A DNA stretch of 64,000 nucleotides from contig OX442322.1 in the NCBI GenBank assembly GCA_949358305.1, positions 6,510,001 through 6,574,000 of the forward strand. Reading direction: 5' to 3'. Shown piece after piece: positions 31,661-42,144 of this stretch. The notes under the pieces were generated by a model. The model was not told where the DNA came from. It was given only the letters and a program-made list of their open reading frames with translations, and did no database searches. This stretch comes from Strigamia acuminata. Taxonomy: Eukaryota; Arthropoda; Chilopoda; Geophilomorpha; Linotaeniidae. Made by a program: the position numbers and the translations under genes. Position 1 is the stretch's first letter. Each line of letters opens with the position of its first letter.

Positions 31661-33174
31661 CAGTGTGTGAAAGCAGGAGACAGATTTCCACCAACAAAGC
31701 CATTAACCTATGGAGGCCGCCATCTTTATTCAGCCAAGAGTGAAAATCAACTAAAAATACAGATGTTAGAGGCTAACAGCACTCCAAGTAACTGTAGAAC
31801 AAATCATCCACATAATGGTTGATTTGTTCTTTACAAACAAAGCAAGTAAAGAATGCACTTCCAGTATTCACACTGGATAAAACCGGGGCGAACTAAAGGA
31901 TAAACTTTAACACAAGCAGACGACAGTCTGACTAAAATCGCAAGACATGTGTTGATTGGAACAATCAACACTTGACCTCGAGACAATATGCGATGCCAAT
32001 CAAAACGCATCATTGTCGCACTAATTCGGAAACGTGCAACATATCACACCATATGACGGATCCAAAGTCCCAACAATTACAACGTGTCGCGCCAAGCTAT
32101 TGCAAACCACCGCCAACAGTAGCTTGTCGCGTTCACCTATTACAATCAACTTTATGCCCATTGCTAGGCGCGAATCGCATTGTCGCGCTCAGCTATGTCG
32201 CGCCCTGTACGCATCACCGGGTGAGTACGTTTTCTTTAATTTTATTTATTACGATTATTTTGTTTAGCGTATAATTTTTTTCCGATTGAGAGGATTGACC
32301 AACCTCTCCCATCCTTGTTTATGTTACACATTTTTCTTTATTATTATTTTGTCCCGAGTCTGTTACCCTCAGACTCGGCGAATTATTATTGAATTTGTAT
32401 TATTTCCAATAGTTTGTTTTATTTTAGGCCAGTCTAGGCTTGAGTGTTTCCAGTTGTCTCATGTTGCGAACATCGTGAACGGACGGCGCTGTAGTTTTCG
32501 AACAGACAGCGCCGAACATTATCCAGGCGCGGAATGTTGCTGCAGTCCTCAGACAGACAGCACGTGTCGTGCTTGCCTGGATTTGCACAGCCTCTTTGGT
32601 GTTGTGTGTGGTTACTGGTTTCTTGCCTTTCTTCCGGAGGGGGAAGATGTGACCGTCAGGCCACCCAGGGTAATCTATGTGACTTCCACACACCACCTTA
32701 CGGTGTTGGGTGAAGTGATCTAGCCTGGGGGAGGAGGGAGCTGAGTGGTGTGGGGAGGAGATGCAGAGAGAGACGGTGCAGACAACGACCAGGATGGTCG
32801 TGTGTAGAGAGTCTGAGGAGGTGTAGTTATCAAGGGGACAAGACGTTTCCCGGCTGTGAAGACTCTGCACTTCTTCCCATTCACCACAGAGACGCTCAGT
32901 GTCTTGATGGTTTCCAAGATGCAGCCTCTATGAGTGGCTACTGCGAGTCGCAGGTGAGTACGACATGAATGAAATGTTGAACCGACCACGTCACCCATTG
33001 GAATTCCGCCCAATGTGTGTCGGGTTGGTTGCGGTGCGGTGTGCCGTCGTGGCACCCCTACAACAGGTAATGGGATTCCCCATACCCCTAGACAACATAA
33101 TAAAGGCCAACCAACCAATATGAGGGAGTCTCCGTTATCTTACGCTTTTTAAGAATTGCTATGTAATTAATCAA
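31661..33174. other. Non-coding region, probably decayed repeats
   Basis: No credible gene. A segment near 31722-31830 (TTTATTCAGC...TTAGAGGCTA...GATTTGTT) weakly resembles 35790-35910, suggesting two old copies of one repeat. TGTCGCG phrases recur four times at 32084-32200. Perfect hairpins are at 31949-31971 (9-bp arms) and 32354-32378 (CCGAGTCTG arms). Confidence 0.45.
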
Positions 33175-33177
33175 CTA

Positions 33178-33950
33178 AACTCTATTCCGAAAAGTACTTG
33201 AAATACTCCCATTGGTTGCGAAATTCACATTGCGGATGACTACAATCACATGACTGAGTCAACCAATTATTGGTGTATTGTGAGTTATTGCTTGTATTGG
33301 TTACGATGGTGAGTGATTGCATATTTCCAAATTAGTGCTATGAGTGTGTTATTGCGTGTTGTCTCGTTTAGTAATCAACTGTTCAGTTTTATCCAAATAC
33401 TTGTTACAGTACCGCAGTTGATTAGTTAACAGTAATAACACGTTCCTTTGTCATCTGCTCAAATGAGCAAGTATTGTTTATTGATTAGTTTTAAGTTATT
33501 GCTTGTTTGAGTTATTTATCCTTGATTTAATAGTTTGAAAAGGACAAATCAATGTTTTAGAGCATTGATTCGTTCTATATTCTCATTGTAATTTATTGAG
33601 AGCAGATAGCCTCGATCATGTGTTTATTCTCATATTCATAGTTGAATAAAATGGCCGCCGATAGTTTTCCGGTATGTTTGGCACATTTTAAGCAAGTTTG
33701 CCAATTATTTCGCCTATTACACCTTTGCCAAACCCCAATACTAATCCTGGTGTGTCACTATGCAAACACACAACGAATACACAAAATGGCTGCTGACATT
33801 ATACAGAATTATACACGGCGAGACCAAATCGATCAACTCGATAAACAAATCAATTGCTGCATTTTGGTAACTATTTCTCGCAATGCATTTATACTGGTGT
33901 TATTAATCTCCAAACCAATGGGAGTATTTTAAGTACTTTTTGGAATAGAG
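33178..33950. mobile_element. TIR element (MITE-like), about 773 bp
   Basis: Terminal inverted repeats of about 40 bp (33178-33217 and 33911-33950) beginning AACTCTATTCC, with two mismatches noticed, flanked by TA on both sides. There is no transposase frame inside. TA duplication suggests mobilisation by a Tc1/mariner-like enzyme; because the end is palindromic with TA the exact boundary is uncertain by a few bases. Internal hairpin-forming segments lie near 33370-33440. Confidence 0.65.
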
Positions 33951-33955
33951 TTTAG

Positions 33956-35696
33956 GAGTAAGTTTTGATTGTTTCTTCTATTGCTACAGTGTAATAAAAA
34001 ACATGGATCCCATGGTGGAAAGTGTTTCCCCTTGCATCTCGAAAAGATGTACTTTGAGCCTTTTTCGGAAAGGGGGGATTGTGAGCGATAACCGGCCACT
34101 GCAACACCATTTCTGCATGGCCCAGCCTAACCTCACCAGGTGGCATTGACGGTTGCAGAGTAGTGACTCGGATGACTTCACTTCCGGTCACTAATGCGAC
34201 AACCAATGGGAAGATGTACTCTCGTACCCACAGTGCAAAAGCGGTCTATAAAAAGCCCAACATCCTGTTTGTGGCCAGAGTTCTGTAGGAACGGTTCTGA
34301 TAAACATCTGGCTGTTACCCACCGTTGTTTACCATGGTGACACTGAGGGACTTGGACCGTACGCCAGTCCAGCACCGTAAGCAATCACCATGGACCAAAT
34401 GAACATCTGCGTGACCATGCTGCCCAACCGGTTAACACTAACCACATGTTGTGCCATATGTAGTTGCAGGTGTGCTGTAGCAATGGGAGAGACATAAAAT
34501 GCTGATTTCTAGACACTGAAGAAAGGTCATAAAACATTAATACAGTCTCTTGTGTGTCTTCTATCTTCACTTGTGGAGAATCCGGTGCTGTTTGGGCATT
34601 CCCGTGCCCGAATGACGTCTGTCCACTCTCACAATTGTTAATTTTTGCAATGTGTTGTCTTATCTCTCTTTGGATAATGTCTTAAAGAGTATTATGTAAA
34701 AAGTAGAATTGTCACAAAGTTTAAGACAGGAACTTTTGTGCTGCAGTTCTGGAAATTTCTATTTCAGCTACTTGTTTAAGTTGACTAGTCCGATGATGCT
34801 GAGAGCAGCAGCGCCATCTGATGTGATAATCAGGAAGCTGATTATTAGAATTTGCACTCTTTTAGTCGATCCACGTGCGGTATAGGTCGTACGCATAACA
34901 ATATATAAGGGTTCTTGTAGTACATGTGTCATGGTTTGGTTTGTGGCAGCATCACATTCGAAAGGCACATCTATTCAAAATTGGACATATAGTAGTATGA
35001 TATAATATGAAAATAAGAAAAATAAAACATATATTGTCTACTTTATTATTTTTTTTATCTAATGTCTACACGCCAGTATACCAATGACATTACATCCAGT
35101 TTGAAGGTCTGTCTGAATGACCTTAACCTTTTTGTTTTGCTGTGATTTTTATTTGATTATTGAGGCTAGTTGGATTGTTTCACAAAAATTTTATTAACAT
35201 AAATGACAAGAAATGAATTTATGATGCTATACAATAATTATTTCATCAATTAATACTAATTTTTTTTTTTACATTTTTTTATAGTATGGATAAAACTTTT
35301 AGCAAGAGAAGCAAAAGGTAAAATATAATTTTATTAATTTTCATATTGTTAAGTTTGAATAAAAAATGGTTATTATTAATTAGTTAGGAATTAATATGAT
35401 TTAACATCTTGCCAGTTGTGAAAAACCGATATTTGTTGTTCAGTTTTTGAAGATTTTGTTTGATTTTAAAATTTAGGTTTCATTTAAGTTTAGGTTATAT
35501 TTATAATTTTGAATTATGTTGGGTAGAGTCAGTTTATGCTTTGATTGACAAAGAGCTGCTTTTGTGTGCCGTCAATCTCACAAGCCTGTGGACCTTTAAT
35601 TAGACACTTTGAGTTCCCATCATCACGTGTTTAATTATGCATTCATTTTATCCATTAAGATTTCCTTTTTCCATTTCCTTTGTAATCATTTTTAGT
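33956..35696. other. Non-coding region
   Basis: No gene seen. It is AT-rich from 34970. A CTCF-like motif (CAGCGCCATCTGATGTG) lies at 34806-34822, and an LTR-end-like AGTAGAATTGTCACA near 34705-34719 has no primer site after it. Confidence 0.4.
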
Positions 35697-36135
35697 GTCG
35701 TTGAGATTGTTGCGGGTGTAGCCGGCCTGGACAGCTCGAAATAAAGGTGAGACGTGTTTAAAAGGTGCGGATAAGCATCTCGCATCTGCCATGTTTATTC
35801 AGCACGGTAAAGCAAACAACAAAAAGATTGATTAGAGGCTATATCACCTCGAAATCAACATACACAAATTAAATAGAAGAAATCAGTGTTGGTTTAAAGC
35901 TGATTTGTTTTGTACAATAGATAATATTATCCAGACTCATAAAATCAATAAACAAAGTGAATGAACAATCGATGAGTGTCTATTCTAACAGAAGACATCC
36001 GCATCGTAACTAAAACAAAACATTAGCACGCATTAACACATAGGTATACATTAATTGTATCACGCGCCTAAATTACGTACAAATGGCATCACGCAATTTA
36101 AACATTAAATAGGTGAACACTAAATCTCAACAATT
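35697..36135 (-). repeat. Possible minus-strand LTR of an unassigned element
   Basis: On the minus strand a purine tract AAAGGGGGAAT is followed by TGTTGAGATTTAG, and the segment could end ...CTCAACGACA at 35697. No second copy or target duplication is in the window. A second TTCCCCCTTTG occurs near 36402, which weakens the boundary. Confidence 0.3.
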
Positions 36136-36542
36136 CCCCCTTTGGTCACTTATTTTAATATTGCAAAAATAGATCTGCAAAATCCACAAAATTCACCATA
36201 TGGTAATTATTCGGTTATCTAGTCTGCATCTATATTCGTACTTCATACTCCTTCCAACCTTGAATACAAATCAAGATGCAAATAAACGAACAATGCTTTG
36301 ACAGCAAACGACATTCACCCGCGTACCATTTCACAAATACGCAACGGTAATCAAATCAAAGTTCAAATAGAAAAGAACCACAAATGGCATGAAATACCAA
36401 CAATTCCCCCTTTGCTTTTCCACTTGAACATCATCCAAAACATGTTACATATCAACATGGTGTATCAGGAGTGTTTCCAGTGTTTGAGATACTGCGCTGT
36501 GATAGGGTTATTGCGTATTCTTCTGTCCAGTTTAGATCATAT
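36136..36542. other. Non-coding region with a second PPT-like tract
   Basis: CAACAATTCCCCCTTTG appears at about 36398-36414, a near repeat of the tract at about 36129-36145. No gene seen. Confidence 0.35.
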
Positions 36543-36993
36543 TGTTACGTGGCCCATTGGCCAATGTTGGACCACGTAATGGAGCTATTTATTTACTAAG
36601 TGAGTGACTTAACTAAAGAGTGAACTGAATGAAGAATCAGAGTTTGAATTGAAATCATAACAGTATCTTTTATTCTTATAATTACAAATCATAAACTTAA
36701 AACACAAAGCAAATAAACTTAGGACTAAAGACATGAATAACACCTTCTCTCTATTTGTATACTAATCACGCCATTTACTGGCTGAACATTAATCAGTTGG
36801 AAGTCCTGGGAAGACTGAGCTCTTAGAGCCAAAGTGGCTCTTTTATACTCAAGTCACCCCCTCAGTTAATTCTAATTGACTCGTCCATGATGTCACCATC
36901 ACGTACGCTGTCTAGTGATAGATTTTGATAATTCTAATAACATTTGTGCTGGTTTGAGACGGTCGGCAGACGACGCGCCTCAACCGCATGACA
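36543..36993 (-). repeat. Minus-strand LTR (451 bp) of an unassigned element
   Basis: On the minus strand it starts TGTCATGCGG at 36993 and ends CACGTAACA at 36543, and is preceded by the purine tract AAAAGAGGGAGT. It has TATAAAA (36847-36841) with TCAGT 31 bases downstream (36818-36814), the spacing of an arthropod-type core promoter, and AATAAA at 36674-36669. It is likely the 3' LTR of a decayed element that extended toward higher coordinates. Confidence 0.55.
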
Positions 36994-37319
36994 ACTCCCT
37001 CTTTTAATTTTTTGGTCTCCAAAAACCAAAGCAATCAAAATTTAAACTACCCCACGTGTTATTCATTCTAATAATCTTTATTTTAACATTAAATTACGAG
37101 TCATTCCAATGTGTTATTCATATCTTCATGTCATTTAGTCAGAAATATAATTTACAAAAGAAAATTTCAATGTCAATCGATATATTTCAATGCACATTAA
37201 TTCATCATAGTTACAATATACTTTTTGGATTTTTCTCATCATTTATATTACTTTTTTTTTCATTTTCAATATTTTCTATACAAAAAAAAAAAAAAAAAAA
37301 TTAAATTACAATTTAAAAT
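36994..37319. other. Non-coding region with A tract
   Basis: AT-rich, with a run of about 19 A at 37282-37300. It is probably the remainder of the element whose LTR is at 36543-36993. Confidence 0.4.
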
Positions 37320-37481
37320 TTACACCGGAGGTTTAAGTTTTTCGGTCTCCTCCTTGAATGGCTCCAATGCTTTTTGGGCCAAATCATACAAGATGCGATG
37401 TCTTAGGTGAATTGAGTGCGCGTGACGCATCCAATCACGGTCCATGGGTGTATTCCATACTAATTCTAGTTGAATTCCAAT
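37320..37481 (-). pseudogene. Short coding remnant, unidentified
   Basis: A minus-strand frame of about 53 residues is open from 37481, just after a TGA, to TAA at 37322-37320, with an internal ATG at 37445. The composition is protein-like (Trp-Asn-Thr-Pro-Met-Asp-Arg-Asp-Trp-Met, then His-, Leu- and Lys/Glu-rich helix) and unlike the AT-rich flanks. It could be the C-terminus of a polyprotein of the decayed element at 36543 or a host exon. I do not recognise it. Confidence 0.3.
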
Positions 37482-37681
37482 TCATTTCCAATTTGTCCAT
37501 TGTGATGATTTATTCAAATTATTAAGACTGAACTTATTAAATATTCAATATGAAAAATTCCTAAGTTAATAATTTCAGTGCAGCTTCTCAAAAACAATCA
37601 CGTTAGATTCGTCTCAAATTTCCGCATTATTAGATTTTAATTTAATTGTTCCACAACAATACCTACTTTCACACAAAAACT
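37482..37681. other. AT-rich flank of the G2 element
   Basis: No gene seen. The last four bases, AACT, should be the target duplication of the G2 element, but its partner end is lost in the chimera. Confidence 0.4.
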
Positions 37682-37730
37682 TGTGACGGTTACACTGTCA
37701 TACACTTTGCTAGTTAAGGACGATTATTTC

Positions 37731-37747
37731 GTCAATAGATGGCGTTC
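37731..37747 (+). promoter_or_regulatory. CTCF-like motif in the G2 LTR
   Basis: GTCAATAGATGGCGTTC, 49 bp from the LTR start. Confidence 0.4.
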
Positions 37748-38239
37748 TCGTGTTAGCGGTAATTTTGATTTTCGATCATTTTTTAAGTGATTTAATATAT
37801 AAATTATTATTTATATATTGAATTCATTTTAGTTTACAGTTATTAAAACATGTTAAATATGTTTTAAATGTTGTCTTATTCGGTTTACTACATAATTCTA
37901 TTGAATTATGTATAAACTTCACACCTGTGAATAGAATCCCATTACGGATTATAGTCAAGGACTTAATCCGAAATGTATCCTGTGTATCCAGTTCTTAGGA
38001 CGGACCTAGTAGAAGACTATGTCCTGGCTATCCACTTCCTAGAGCCTAGGATTGGAAGGATTTAGGTGACCAGTAATCCCATTGGATCAATGATTAGCCT
38101 ATTGTCCAGTACGAGTATATATTCCGTGTAAACCGGAAATATCTCGCTCTTGTCCTGTTTTCTGTTTTGTTACTTGTTACTTGAGCGCTTTTATACTTCA
38201 CGTCGATCCAACAGTCCGTTGTAGAAATACCAGTTATTT

Positions 38240-38405
38240 AGTGTAAGCATCTAGAGTGAGTAGAAGACTCACAGACACACTCCCCCCGCTTCATGCCAAC
38301 ATCCCGTTGTAGAATGTAGAATCTAGAGTGGAGTAAAATTCACAGACGCATTGGTAATGTAGTATCTAGAGTGGGGTATTTATTATTTCACAGACGCATT
38401 ATCAG
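38240..38405 (+). repeat. Tandem repeats in the G2 LTR
   Basis: Three degenerate units built from TCTAGAGTG, a purine-rich GAGTA phrase and CACAGACGCA. The relative at 60235-60540 has about five units, with an interspersed CTACAACGGAATGTTGGCAT. Confidence 0.75.
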
Positions 38406-39129
38406 GATAACCAAGCGGAGTAATTCCCGGTTATTCTCCCGCCAGCCAGAACCGAGCGGAGTAATTTCCCGGTAAATGGATAACCCTTCCTACGAGAGAC
38501 TTCTGATTCAATTCGTTGTTGGTTTTGACGGAACATTTAAAAAGGCTTAAATGTTGATTGCACTCGGGGCAAAAAATAGCTCGGCGCTATTTTAATTTAT
38601 TCTTTATTTTTTCAGTTATTTTATCCTGCTTCGTGAATATAATATCATGTAGAATTCCATCGAATTTACATGAATATTTATTCCAATCGTTTCGTCGTGT
38701 TTATGACCGCGCTATGCAATTATTATCCATATAATAATTACAAGTGTGACGACTGCAGAAAAGTCAACCGCACCTCTCGGATATAATTCACCTAAGCCTA
38801 ACCATTACACACCTTTCAGAACTAGCCCAGGAACCACGAAAATCCAGACTAAGATGACATCTTTTACGTCCTAACAATAAGACCGTTACATATTCTTATT
38901 TGTTTGACTGAAAACCGCAAGTGATATTATTATAGGGCTTTTGCCGACCGATTGTATAGTTTAACTTACAGAATTTCGACCATTTGTCGGTCTAGTATTT
39001 ATATAAGTTCAAACCGGAATAAATTGTCATATGATTTGAGAAATCACAAGCCTCCGTATTTTACACTTTCACACAAGTTCTCGCTCTAATTTTCTAGCAA
39101 TTGTATCTCGCAAAGTCAATCGTCACACG

Positions 39130-39147
39130 TGGAGGTCCCACCGAGAT
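39130..39147 (+). promoter_or_regulatory. Primer-binding site, tRNA-Gln (G2)
   Basis: TGGAGGTCCCACCGAGAT, two bases after the LTR and complementary to a tRNA-Gln 3' end with a GGTCCCA acceptor arm. It is identical at 50252-50269. Confidence 0.85.
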
Positions 39148-40016
39148 AGGTTGCATTATTAAAGCGAACTCAGTGATCAAAGTGTAAAATTAGAAGATTG
39201 AATTTTTAATTATTTTATGAAGATATTATAATTAGAAAATTTTCGATTTTTCTCCCTAAATTACTTTGCATCAATCATTCGTTTTCAAAGAAATTCTCAT
39301 TATCTTTCATAAATGTCTGAATTCGAATTTTTGAACTATTTCGGAAAAAACCAATAATTTGAAAATTCTGAATTTTCCACGGAAAATCTAATTTTGATTT
39401 TATTAAAATTTTCAAGAATATTGCGATTATATTTCGGAAACCTCGAAGTCATGAAAATGTGATCAAAAGTTGATTAAACAATTTTATTGACTAAAAAGAC
39501 ACAAGAATTAATAAAATATTTTATTTTATTGTTCGGTTAAAACTTGATTATTTGTTCTGTTATTCTGTCCAATGTTAAGGATTTAATTTTAATCCCTAAA
39601 CGTGTTCAAGATTGTGTCATGAAACGACCAATCACGAAGCCGTTCTGAGTGGTTCACCCAGATTAAGGATTACCAAGAATTCTGGATTAAAATCGTCAGA
39701 AATTCTACAATCCCACCAATCACAGCAGACTCTCGAACAAAGGATTTTTCCGGAAGCTAGTTTGACGACAGATACTTTAGTCCCACTTGCCTTTCGACAG
39801 CGTGACCATCCAGTTGTGCCTTGTGACCAGTACCAGTTTGGACCATTCTTGACCGAACAGCAGGACAGTTTTACCGAAGCCACTTCAGTTATAGCAGCAA
39901 AGGTTGTATCTTTTCAATTCATTTATTTAGTTTAAAGTTAAGGCGTATTTCATTTCGACGCTAGTTTCAGTTTAAAGTTTAACTTTATTTAGCATATTAC
40001 TTCTTTCTCGAGTATT
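39148..40016 (+). other. G2 leader
   Basis: Non-coding, 869 bp. The phrase AAAGTTAAGGCGTATTTCAT near 39936 recurs, slightly changed, near 50817 in the G3 leader; GTTAAG could be a weak splice donor. A frame at 39612-39935 has no ATG start and a stop before gag. Confidence 0.6.
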
Positions 40017-42113
40017 ATGGCCCGTAGACCAGTAAGAGTACGTGGAGCACGTGGAGTACGTGGTGGAAGACGTTGTGGTATACGTGAACCACGCCGGGAA
40101 ATAGTAGAATCCGATTCGGAAGGACAGGGGGATGGAAATATTCCTAGAAATAATTCCAACTCCAATAGTTCTCGGACGGAACCGCTACCAGTTCCAAACG
40201 AATTAGAGGTTTATTGTCGCCATTACCAATTGGAAGTGACGCAATTCTCAACTCTATATGAAGCCCAACAACACACGGCAAATAATCGACACGAAAGAGT
40301 TTGTGCTATTACACCCGATGTAATTGTAACCAACGGACAAACCGTTTCGATAGATATGAATGGTGTTCGTTCTCCAGCAACGTACCGCTACCAGCAGCTA
40401 CCTGGATGGCGTATGTCTTCTGCCCGGGATGAAGGGGGACAGCAAAATTCTTTGCAACTTTCTGGTCCTCCTCAACTCTCACTTCCAGATAATTCGTGGC
40501 AAACCGCTGACCCGGAAAGAGGGGGAAATTTTGGTCAAAGAAATTTTTCTACTCGAACCACGAGGAACATACCCAGTGCAACGGTTGTAAAGGACAATTT
40601 ACCCGTTCACACTGGATCTGGAAATGAACCATTTAGAGTTCCAGCTGCGTCACAACCTCTCCCACACCGAGAAAATGGCGCAAACGAACCTAATCAACCA
40701 CGGAATGGATTCGAAATAACCCAGAATTTTCAATCTCGATCCAATGGGGACTATCGAAACTATCGAGATCAGTCTCAGAACCGAAGAGAACGTGCTCCGC
40801 CGAGAAATCAACGATTTCCCGGAGCACCCGACGATCCACGAGACTCAGATCCAGATTCTAGTGGTGATGATTCTCAAGCTGGTGGAGGGGGAAATTATAA
40901 TAATAATTTCCGCCGAAGACGAGACAATTCTCGTTCTCCCCCACCAAATAGACAACCAAATTTCAACAGGCCAAATTCGTCGTCTAGAGATCGGCGAGAT
41001 CGCTCCACAAATTTGAACTCAACAGCTGACTTGTCTAATAATGATTTACGACAAATAGTTCAGGGTTTATCTGCCCAAAACCGTGGTTCTAACTCGAACC
41101 AGAATTTCGGAAAAGGGATAGAGATCCCTATTTTCGATGGAAAACAATCCGAAGTTACACGTTTTTTAGATATTGTAAAAGCTGTAGCTTCAGGGAGAGG
41201 TATTTCTTTAGACGAAATGGTACACCAAGCTGTACCAGGTCGCCTCTTAGGACATGCACAACGATGGTTTCATCAACAACGTCATACATTTATTAATTGG
41301 CGAGTGTTTGAAACACAATTTCTTGAACGTTTCGATTTAGTACCCCTTACTAGATCTAGACGTTTAACCAATGTAAAACAAAGAGCCGACGAGTCGCTGT
41401 ATTGTTTCCTTCTGCGATTCACCCAACAACAAGGAGAAATACCACAAGGAGATAGGGCAGGACTTGAGAGTCTTTTCAATAATCTGACACAAGAAAGTTT
41501 CTCATTATTGATGGCACAAGGATTGTACGGCCATTATACGGTCGACGATATTTTGCAATATGTTGGCTTGAACCGCTGTATGTTCGAAAACTCAGTACAA
41601 CTAGCAGCCAATTTAGAATGTGACAATTCTGAGAAAGGCGCTACTCCCAAAGTTAATGAGAAATCGAAAGTATTCCCTTCCAAAACTTCACTTCGTGCAG
41701 TTCGAAATGAATATGAGGAAGAGGAAGAAAACGACTCAGAAACAAATGATTCGACAATTAACGAAGAAATGGTTGATCGATTGTTTGCGGCCCAATACGA
41801 GAAAACCACCGGAAAATGTTTCTATTGCCACGAGGTTGGTCATTTTAAACGAGAATGTCCAGCCTGGCTAAAGAAACAAGGGGGAAATTCAGATTCGAAT
41901 AAAAGATTTAATCAATCTGCTCCAAATTCCGATTTTTCAAAAAGGCCTAAACAGACTTGGGTAACGACGGAAGTTTTGGACTCCAAGCTTAACGAAGCGT
42001 TGGATTCAAAACTCACAGTGTTCCAAAAGAACATGGCTGACCTTATAAATAGACATTTAACTTCAGCTGTTGATTCCGTGGTCCCCGACATCAAGTCTGA
42101 AGCAAAAAATTAG
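40017..42113 (+). CDS. gag: Gag of the G2 element, intact
   Basis: 698 residues from the ATG at 40017. The first 40 residues are Arg/Gly-rich with RG repeats. A long Asn/Arg/Ser/Pro-rich disordered stretch follows (about 130-360). The capsid region begins near residue 365 (Ile-Pro-Ile-Phe-Asp-Gly-Lys-Gln) and contains Leu-Leu-Arg-Phe, as in other Ty3/gypsy capsids. An acidic segment precedes a single CCHC knuckle, CFYCHEVGHFKREC, near residues 601-614. The C-terminus is a helical Asp-Ser-Lys-Leu repeat. The protein packages element RNA and forms particles. It ends at TAG 42111-42113 on the slippery heptamer. With pol it is the only complete gag-pol set in the window. Confidence 0.93.
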   Translation: MARRPVRVRGARGVRGGRRCGIREPRREIVESDSEGQGDGNIPRNNSNSNSSRTEPLPVPNELEVYCRHYQLEVTQFSTLYEAQQHTANNRHERVCAITPDVIVTNGQTVSIDMNGVRSPATYRYQQLPGWRMSSARDEGGQQNSLQLSGPPQLSLPDNSWQTADPERGGNFGQRNFSTRTTRNIPSATVVKDNLPVHTGSGNEPFRVPAASQPLPHRENGANEPNQPRNGFEITQNFQSRSNGDYRNYRDQSQNRRERAPPRNQRFPGAPDDPRDSDPDSSGDDSQAGGGGNYNNNFRRRRDNSRSPPPNRQPNFNRPNSSSRDRRDRSTNLNSTADLSNNDLRQIVQGLSAQNRGSNSNQNFGKGIEIPIFDGKQSEVTRFLDIVKAVASGRGISLDEMVHQAVPGRLLGHAQRWFHQQRHTFINWRVFETQFLERFDLVPLTRSRRLTNVKQRADESLYCFLLRFTQQQGEIPQGDRAGLESLFNNLTQESFSLLMAQGLYGHYTVDDILQYVGLNRCMFENSVQLAANLECDNSEKGATPKVNEKSKVFPSKTSLRAVRNEYEEEEENDSETNDSTINEEMVDRLFAAQYEKTTGKCFYCHEVGHFKRECPAWLKKQGGNSDSNKRFNQSAPNSDFSKRPKQTWVTTEVLDSKLNEALDSKLTVFQKNMADLINRHLTSAVDSVVPDIKSEAKN

Positions 42114-42144
42114 TTCAGGGGGTTGAACCAATTTCCCAACCCCC
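42104..42144 (+). promoter_or_regulatory. Putative -1 frameshift signal (G2)
   Basis: A-AAA-AAT at 42104-42110, Gag TAG at 42111, 7-nt spacer, then GGGGGTTG (42118-42125) pairing perfectly with CAACCCCC (42137-42144), loop 11 nt. The pol frame is open from 42101, upstream of the heptamer, in the -1 frame. Confidence 0.8.

Larger units (their letters stand above)
37682..39127 (+). repeat. G2 5' LTR
   Basis: 1446 bp, TGTGACGGTT...CGTCACA. It has the CTCF-like motif at 37731-37747, TATATAT at 38116-38122, and a three-copy repeat of the TCTAGAGTG...CACAGACGCA unit at about 38240-38405. It is related to, but clearly diverged from, the LTR at 59504-61093. Confidence 0.9.

Noticed and set aside
34702-34719. 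LTR-end-like AGTAGAATTGTCACA
   Set aside because: No primer site follows and no LTR body precedes it; the nearby CTCF-like motif is in the opposite orientation.
39612-39935. 107-codon frame in the G2 leader, in phase with gag
   Set aside because: No ATG start, ends before gag, and no counterpart in the G1 or G3 leaders.
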